Positions 5,405 through 9,027 of a stretch of 9,027 bases of DNA are shown piece after piece; the stretch's first letter is position 1, and each line of letters starts with the position of its first letter. This DNA comes from Actinomycetota bacterium (GTDB taxonomy: Bacteria > Actinomycetota > Thermoleophilia > Solirubrobacterales > Solirubrobacteraceae). The notes beneath the pieces were generated by a model that saw nothing but the letters and a program-made list of their open reading frames with translations, was not told where the DNA came from and did not search any database. The stretch spans positions 1 through 9,027 of the forward strand of contig VAYD01000050.1 of NCBI GenBank assembly GCA_005883905.1. Reading direction: 5' to 3'. The position numbers were made by a program, and so were the translations under genes.

Positions 5405-5950
5405 ATGCCCGAGTACGCCGACCGCGAAGAGCTGGCGCGCCGCGCGTGCCGGCTCGCGTTGCGGACGGCGGCGGCGATCCTGCACAGCCGCGACGAGGCG
5501 GCGGACGTGGCCCAGGACGTCGCGGTCGACGTGCTGCGCTCGATGCACACGCTGCGCGACCCGGAGGCGTTCGACGCGTGGGTGCACCGCATCACCGTGC
5601 GCCACACGCTGCGCCACCTGCGCCGCCGCGGGCGCGCGCGGTCGGCCGAGACGCCCCTGACCCTGCTCGCCGAGGCCGACGAGCCGCCGGCGGCTGCCGG
5701 TGTCGATCGCGATGCGCTGCTCGCGGCCCGGGAGGCGCTTACGAGCGCGCTCGCGGAGCTGCCGCCCAAGCAGCAGCTCGCGATCGCCCTGCGCTACGTG
5801 CACGACCTGTCCGATGCGCAGATCGCCCACGCGCTCGGCTGCCGGCGGGGCACCGTGCACGCGCTGCTCTCGCGCGGGCGGGCCGCGCTGCGCCGCCACC
5901 CCGACCTCGCCGAGCTTGCGCCGGCCCTGTCGCCAGGAGGACTGCGATGA
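5405..5950 (+). CDS. ECF-like RNA polymerase sigma factor
   Basis: A 181-residue sigma-70-family protein of the small extracytoplasmic-function type, with region 2 and region 4 only. Region 2 is about residues 5-75, with DEAADVAQDVAVDVLRS and FDAWVHRITVRHTLRHLRRR matching the core-binding and -10-recognition helices. A linker rich in Ala, Pro and Glu follows (80-108). Region 4 is about 112-165: LPPKQQLAIALRYVHDLSDA, then the helix-turn-helix IAHALGCRRGTVHALLSRGR. The start is ATG 5405; GTG 5402 directly before it is an alternative. Longer upstream reading is only antisense of the zinc-ribbon relic. TAGGCC at 5395-5400 is at best a poor -10. The stop overlaps the ATG of the next gene (ATGA), so the membrane protein is probably its partner. 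No extra C-terminal domain. Confidence 0.93.
   Translation: MPEYADREELARRACRLALRTAAAILHSRDEAADVAQDVAVDVLRSMHTLRDPEAFDAWVHRITVRHTLRHLRRRGRARSAETPLTLLAEADEPPAAAGVDRDALLAAREALTSALAELPPKQQLAIALRYVHDLSDAQIAHALGCRRGTVHALLSRGRAALRRHPDLAELAPALSPGGLR
5935..5940 (+). promoter_or_regulatory. strong ribosome binding site of the membrane-protein gene
   Basis: AGGAGG lies inside the last codons of the sigma gene, six bases before the ATG at 5947. It is the best Shine-Dalgarno match noticed in the window and fixes that start. Other operon-first genes here have none, so strong translation of the downstream partner seems selected. Confidence 0.8.
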
Positions 5951-6714
5951 ACGAGACGACGATCCGCGCCGCGTTCGCGCCGGCGCGCGAGCTCGAGCCG
6001 ACCGACGCCGAGGTGGCGCGCGTGCTCGCTTGCGCCCGGCGCGGTGGTCGCCGGCGTGCGGGCGCCTGGACGCGGCCGGTCGCGATCGGGTTCGTCACGC
6101 TGCTCCTGCTGCTCGGCGGCGGCTACGCGGCCGCCCCGCCGATCCGGGCGGCGGTCGACGGCGTCACGGGGACGTTCTCGGACTGGCTCGGCGGCAGCAA
6201 TGGCGGCGCGCCGGGCCGGCCGCTGCGCGACGACGAACGCGCCCCCGCCTACTTCCGCGACCCGAGGCTCGCCCGCGACCCGCGCGTGATCGCCGAGGCC
6301 GGCGGCTACAGGCTCATCGCGGCGCGCGAGCCGGACGGCCACGGCGTCGAGTTCGACCTCGGCGACACGGGCGTCGGGCTCGGGGAGGAGCTCACCTCCG
6401 CGGTGTTCCGCGACCGCGCCGTCTACGTGCTCGGACCGGGCTCGATGCCGCACGCGGACGCCGACGGCCACGTGCCGTTGTTCGGCATCACGGCGCGCAG
6501 TGTGAGCAGCGTCGAGCTCGTCTACGCGGCAGGCCCGCCGTTGCGCGTGCGCGGCATCCATGGCGGCTTCGTGCTCCTCGCCCGGCCGGAGCGCGGGCCG
6601 CGCGCGGTCGTCGCCTTCGACGGGCGCGGGCGGGAGATCGGCCGCCAGCCCGTCGACGACTCCGCCCGCCACGGGGTGCGGATCTACTGGAGCGACTACC
6701 TGCGCTCGCCGTAG
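5947..6714 (+). CDS. single-pass membrane protein next to the sigma factor, putative anti-sigma regulator
   Basis: I do not recognise the family. The 255-residue protein has a cytoplasmic head of about 43 residues, including the helical PTDAEVARVLACARRGGRRR, one hydrophobic span at about 44-62 (PVAIGFVTLLLLLGGGYAAA) with positive residues before it, and a large extracytoplasmic part of about 190 residues rich in beta-type sequence (YRLIAAREPDGHGVEFDLGD, AVYVLGPGSM, GGFVLLARPERGPRAVVAFD). That topology (N-in, one span, outside sensor) and the 4-base overlap with the sigma gene suggest an anti-sigma factor or signal-sensing regulator. However, the HxxxCxxC zinc anti-sigma motif is absent and the head is unusually short, so a target of the sigma factor is also possible. 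Start fixed by AGGAGG at 5935-5940. Sure of gene and topology, unsure of function. Confidence 0.85.
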   Translation: MNETTIRAAFAPARELEPTDAEVARVLACARRGGRRRAGAWTRPVAIGFVTLLLLLGGGYAAAPPIRAAVDGVTGTFSDWLGGSNGGAPGRPLRDDERAPAYFRDPRLARDPRVIAEAGGYRLIAAREPDGHGVEFDLGDTGVGLGEELTSAVFRDRAVYVLGPGSMPHADADGHVPLFGITARSVSSVELVYAAGPPLRVRGIHGGFVLLARPERGPRAVVAFDGRGREIGRQPVDDSARHGVRIYWSDYLRSP

Positions 6715-6761
6715 ACACCACGCACGTTGTTCCGGGCAGTCGGGTGGCTGTCGCTCGGTTG

Positions 6762-6802
6762 TGGGCCGGATTCTTCTCGCATAGCGAGAACTTTCCGGCC
6801 CA
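6762..6802. terminator. two-part palindrome between convergent genes, possible bidirectional terminator
   Basis: The outer arms TGGGCCGGA (6762-6770) and TCCGGCCCA (6794-6802) pair perfectly over 9 bp. The inner arms TTCTCGC (6774-6780) and GCGAGAA (6784-6790) pair perfectly over 7 bp around the loop ATA. A 3-by-3 internal bulge, TTC opposite CTT, separates the stems. It sits between the convergent membrane-protein and NAD kinase genes, 48 bases past the first stop. There is no T-run on either side, so it is not a classical intrinsic terminator. A bidirectional terminator-like hairpin, a dispersed intergenic palindrome or a protein-binding dyad are all possible. Confidence 0.55.
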
Positions 6803-6908
6803 GAACGCCGCCTAGCGCTTCACGCGCGTCGATCTCACCCCTCCCTCGCCGACCTGAGCACCTCATGCGCCTCGCCCCAAGCCCCAACAACGCGCCAAGG
6901 AACTGCAG

Positions 6909-7738
6909 TCAGCGCGCCGCGCGCGCCCGGACGCGCGGGCTGTCGGCGAGGATCCCGCGGCGGCGCAGGCCGGCGAAGAACGGCTCCGCGCCTTCGAAGG
7001 AGACGAGCAGCGCGTAGTCGCGCCGCCAGCCGAGCGTCAGCGTCTTCGCCGGGAGGTCCGCGACGTGTCCGTCGATCTCGACGCGGGCGCCGTAGTAGCC
7101 GGGCTCGACGGTCAGCACCGTCTCGCTCCCACGCGCGACGACCAGTGGCGGCGCGGTACCGCCGTGAGGGGCGAGCGGCGTCAGCGCGATCGCATCGGCC
7201 CTGGGCGCGAGGACCGGGCCGCCGGCGGCGAGCGTGTACGCGCTGGAGCCGAGCGGCGTCGCGATGACGATGCCGTCGCCGGCGAAGCCCACCACGTCGA
7301 CACGGTGATCTGGCTCGCGCCGTTGCGCAGGACCACGACGTCGTTGATCGCGGTGAACGTCCCGGCGCCCTCCGCGGTCACGGTGATCGCGGGCAGGTGA
7401 CGGCGCTCCCAGTGGCCGGCGGCGAAGGCCGCGAGCGCCTCGTCGACGTGGTCGGCCGACGTCGCCGTGAGCGCCCCCAGGCTGCCGCACGCGATCCCGA
7501 GCACCGGCTTGCCCACGCGCGCCCCTGCGTGCAGCGCCGCGAGCGTCGTGCCATCGCCGCCCATTGCGACGATGACGTCGCACGTCGCCGCGTCGCCTTC
7601 GTCGGCGACGACGCGATCGATGCCGGGCATCCGGACCTGCACGACCGCGACGCCTGCGGCGGCCGCCCACGCGTGCACGCTCGCGAGGGCCCGGTCGAGC
7701 TCGCGCCGGGGATGGACGACCAGGCCGATGCGCTTCAC
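6909..7738 (-). pseudogene. nadK: NAD kinase, frameshifted in the middle of the gene
   Basis: NAD kinase phosphorylates NAD to NADP with ATP or polyphosphate, and is normally essential. From the GTG at 7738 (MKRIGLVVHP) the frame carries VAMGGDGTTLAALHAGA with the GGDG motif and catalytic D62, IACGSLGALT, and INDVVVLRNGASQITV with N132 and D133. Near plus position 7300 the homology moves to another frame: VVGFAGDGIVIATPLGSSAY, TLAAGGPVLAP (the GDG and GSxAYxLAAGGP motifs), EIDGHVADLP and the C-terminus to TGA at 6909-6911. The total of 830 bases is one short of a codon multiple. The stretch between ND and GDG is also about six or seven residues shorter than in E. coli and B. subtilis, so a loss of about 22 bases fits as well as a single lost base. 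Both halves are otherwise well conserved. It lies 7 bases after the amidase stop, probably in one transcript. Confidence 0.9.
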
Positions 7739-7745
7739 GCGCGCA

Positions 7746-9027
7746 TCATTGCGGACGCCAGCCTGCGCGTTCCTCCAACTGCGCTGCGAGTGCGATCAGC
7801 AGGTCCTCGCGGCCGGGCGGCGCGACGAGCTGCACGCCGACGGGGATCCCGTCCGGGGTCGCGTGGAGCGGCAGCGAGATGGCCGGCTGGCCGGTGACGT
7901 TCCAGATCCGGACGAACACGCTGAAGCGCAGGGCGTCATCCGTGACGCCCGCGCCCGCGCTCATGGCTTCGGCCGGCGCGGGCAGCCGCGTGAGCGTCGG
8001 TGTCAGCAGGACGACGTCGGGCTCCCATCCGGCGAGCAGACGGCGCGAGAACGCGCCCAGGTACTCGTGCGCCTCGAGGAAGTCGACGAGGTCGACGGGC
8101 GGCGAGTCGAGCAGCCACCCGCGTGAGGCCGGCTCCAGGCCGTCGGCGTCGATCGGGCGCCCGTGCAGCCGTTCGAGCACGCGGATCAGGTGCTGCAGCG
8201 CGCCGGTGACGAACGTCGACCATGCTGCCGGGAAGCCGTCGTCGTCCCAGGCGGGCGCACGATCCGTGACGTCGTGCCCGAGCTCGGCGAGCAGCGCGGC
8301 GGCACGCTCGGCGGCAGCCCGCGGCTCGGCGTCGACCGGGACGCCGAGCGGCGGCTCGAACGCGGCGTGGACCCGGACGCGGACGTCGTCTGGCCGGCGC
8401 GCCGTCTGCTCGTAGGCGATGGCGGGCGGCGCGAGCCAGTGGTGGTCGCCGGGCTCGTAGCCGGCCATCGCGTCCAGCGCGATCGCGCTGTCGAGCACCG
8501 TCCGGGTGAGCACGCCGTCGACCCCCGCGCCCACCGCCACGTCGCTGTAGTCCGGCCCGATCGAGACGCGGCCGCGGCCGGGCTTGAGGCTGACGACGCC
8601 GCAGCACGACGCCGGAATCCGCAGCGAGCCGCCGAGGTCGTTGCCCTCGGCCAGCGCGACCATCCCGGACGCGACCGCCGCGGCGCTCCCGCCCGACGAC
8701 CCGCCGGCGGAGAGCCGCAGGTCGCGCGGGTTGCGCGTGGTCCCGTAGCGCGCGTTCTCGGTGACGGGCCGCAGCCCGAGCTCCGGCGCGTTCGTCTTGC
8801 CGAGCACGATCGCGCCCGCCTCGCGCAAGCGCCGGACATGGTGGGTGTCGTGGTCGGCGACCCAGTCGCCGAGCGCATGGCTGCCGTGCGTCGTGGCCAG
8901 GCCGGCCGACGCGGACAGCAGGTCCTTGAGCGCGATCGGGACGCCGCAGAGCGAGCGCGGGTCGCCGGGCCGAACTGCGTCGGCCTCGGCCAGCGCGCGC
9001 TCTGCGCAGAGTGCGACGAACGCGCCG
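7746..9027 (-). CDS. amidase-signature family amidase, 5' end beyond the window
   Basis: The last 426 residues of an amidase-signature enzyme, which hydrolyses amides with a Ser-cisSer-Lys triad; full members are about 460-490 residues, so only a short N-terminal part is missing. The catalytic Lys is in CGVPIALKDLLSA near the window edge (codon 8925-8927). The cis-Ser lies in SAGGSSGGSAAAVASGM (8685-8705) and the nucleophile Ser in EGNDLGGSLRIPASCCGVVS. VREAGAIVLGKTNAPEL-type sequence (here LREAGAIVLGKTNAPELGL) and the end ISLPLHATPDGIPVGVQLVA are typical. The triad is complete, with no frameshift. Substrates in this family range from simple amides to peptides and nylon oligomers; GatA is unlikely because no gatB or gatC lies nearby. 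A TTG at 8828 is internal, because homology runs through to the edge. NAD kinase follows 7 bases later. Confidence 0.93.
   Translation of the reverse strand, partial: GAFVALCAERALAEADAVRPGDPRSLCGVPIALKDLLSASAGLATTHGSHALGDWVADHDTHHVRRLREAGAIVLGKTNAPELGLRPVTENARYGTTRNPRDLRLSAGGSSGGSAAAVASGMVALAEGNDLGGSLRIPASCCGVVSLKPGRGRVSIGPDYSDVAVGAGVDGVLTRTVLDSAIALDAMAGYEPGDHHWLAPPAIAYEQTARRPDDVRVRVHAAFEPPLGVPVDAEPRAAAERAAALLAELGHDVTDRAPAWDDDGFPAAWSTFVTGALQHLIRVLERLHGRPIDADGLEPASRGWLLDSPPVDLVDFLEAHEYLGAFSRRLLAGWEPDVVLLTPTLTRLPAPAEAMSAGAGVTDDALRFSVFVRIWNVTGQPAISLPLHATPDGIPVGVQLVAPPGREDLLIALAAQLEERAGWRPQ

Noticed and set aside
3491..5899. An 802-codon minus-strand protein ending in the cupin
   Set aside because: Upstream of the ATG at 4024 it is Arg/Ala-rich shadow of the racemase, relic and sigma genes. 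The ATGA overlap marks the true start.
6715..6908. A short gene in the convergent spacer
   Set aside because: No frame has a recognisable motif or a ribosome binding site, and the palindrome occupies the middle.
7746..9027. GatA subunit of the tRNA amidotransferase
   Set aside because: No gatB or gatC neighbour, and the middle region is unlike GatA; a general amidase is safer.
1..9027. CRISPR, toxin-antitoxin, phage or transposon system
   Set aside because: I found no spaced direct repeats, no transposase or integrase motif and no small gene pair resembling a toxin and antitoxin.

Overview
The window is very GC-rich DNA with actinobacterial-type genes. Long antisense open frames, GTG and TTG starts, TAnnnT hexamers 6-8 bases before start codons, and family styles such as the NAD kinase segment GIACGSLGALT and a zinc-ribbon/cyclase/TPR relic suggest a Thermoleophilia (Solirubrobacterales-like) actinobacterium. 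That placement is inference. I see no RNA gene, insertion sequence, CRISPR array or phage gene.

Layout. (1) 78-2155, plus strand: a small cupin, a LOG-family phosphoribohydrolase gene broken by an out-of-frame internal deletion, and an intact phosphopentomutase (deoB) with an ATGA overlap. LOG releases ribose 5-phosphate from nucleoside monophosphates and DeoB interconverts ribose 1- and 5-phosphate, so the pair suggests nucleotide or ribose salvage. (2) 2156-2400: a spacer with a dyad and a good leaderless promoter, driving only a 32-codon stump of an alpha/beta hydrolase. (3) 4710-2415, minus strand: a tight cluster of YgeA-type amino acid racemase, cupin, alpha/beta hydrolase (TTG start) and TfoX-N-like protein, with two 4-base stop/start overlaps. 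(4) 5325-4722, minus strand: a collapsed relic of a large zinc-ribbon/nucleotide-cyclase/ATPase/TPR regulator. It keeps the two ends of the protein, has lost the middle, and carries a frameshift in the ribbon. (5) 5405-6714, plus strand: an ECF-like sigma factor overlapping a single-pass membrane protein, probably its regulator. (6) 6715-6908: a convergent spacer with a 39-41 bp two-part palindrome. (7) 9027-6909, minus strand: an amidase cut by the window edge, then NAD kinase 7 bases downstream, frameshifted in its middle.

Most genes are ordinary metabolic or regulatory ones, and I do not see a defence system or other spectacular novelty. The most notable feature is the density of lesions: four of about twelve genes are broken within 9 kb, and in three of them the flanking protein sequence is still well conserved. 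One of these, NAD kinase, is normally essential. This means either recent gene decay or small deletions introduced by sequencing or assembly. The recurring start-proximal TAnnnT hexamer and the racemase/cupin/hydrolase cluster also merit follow-up.
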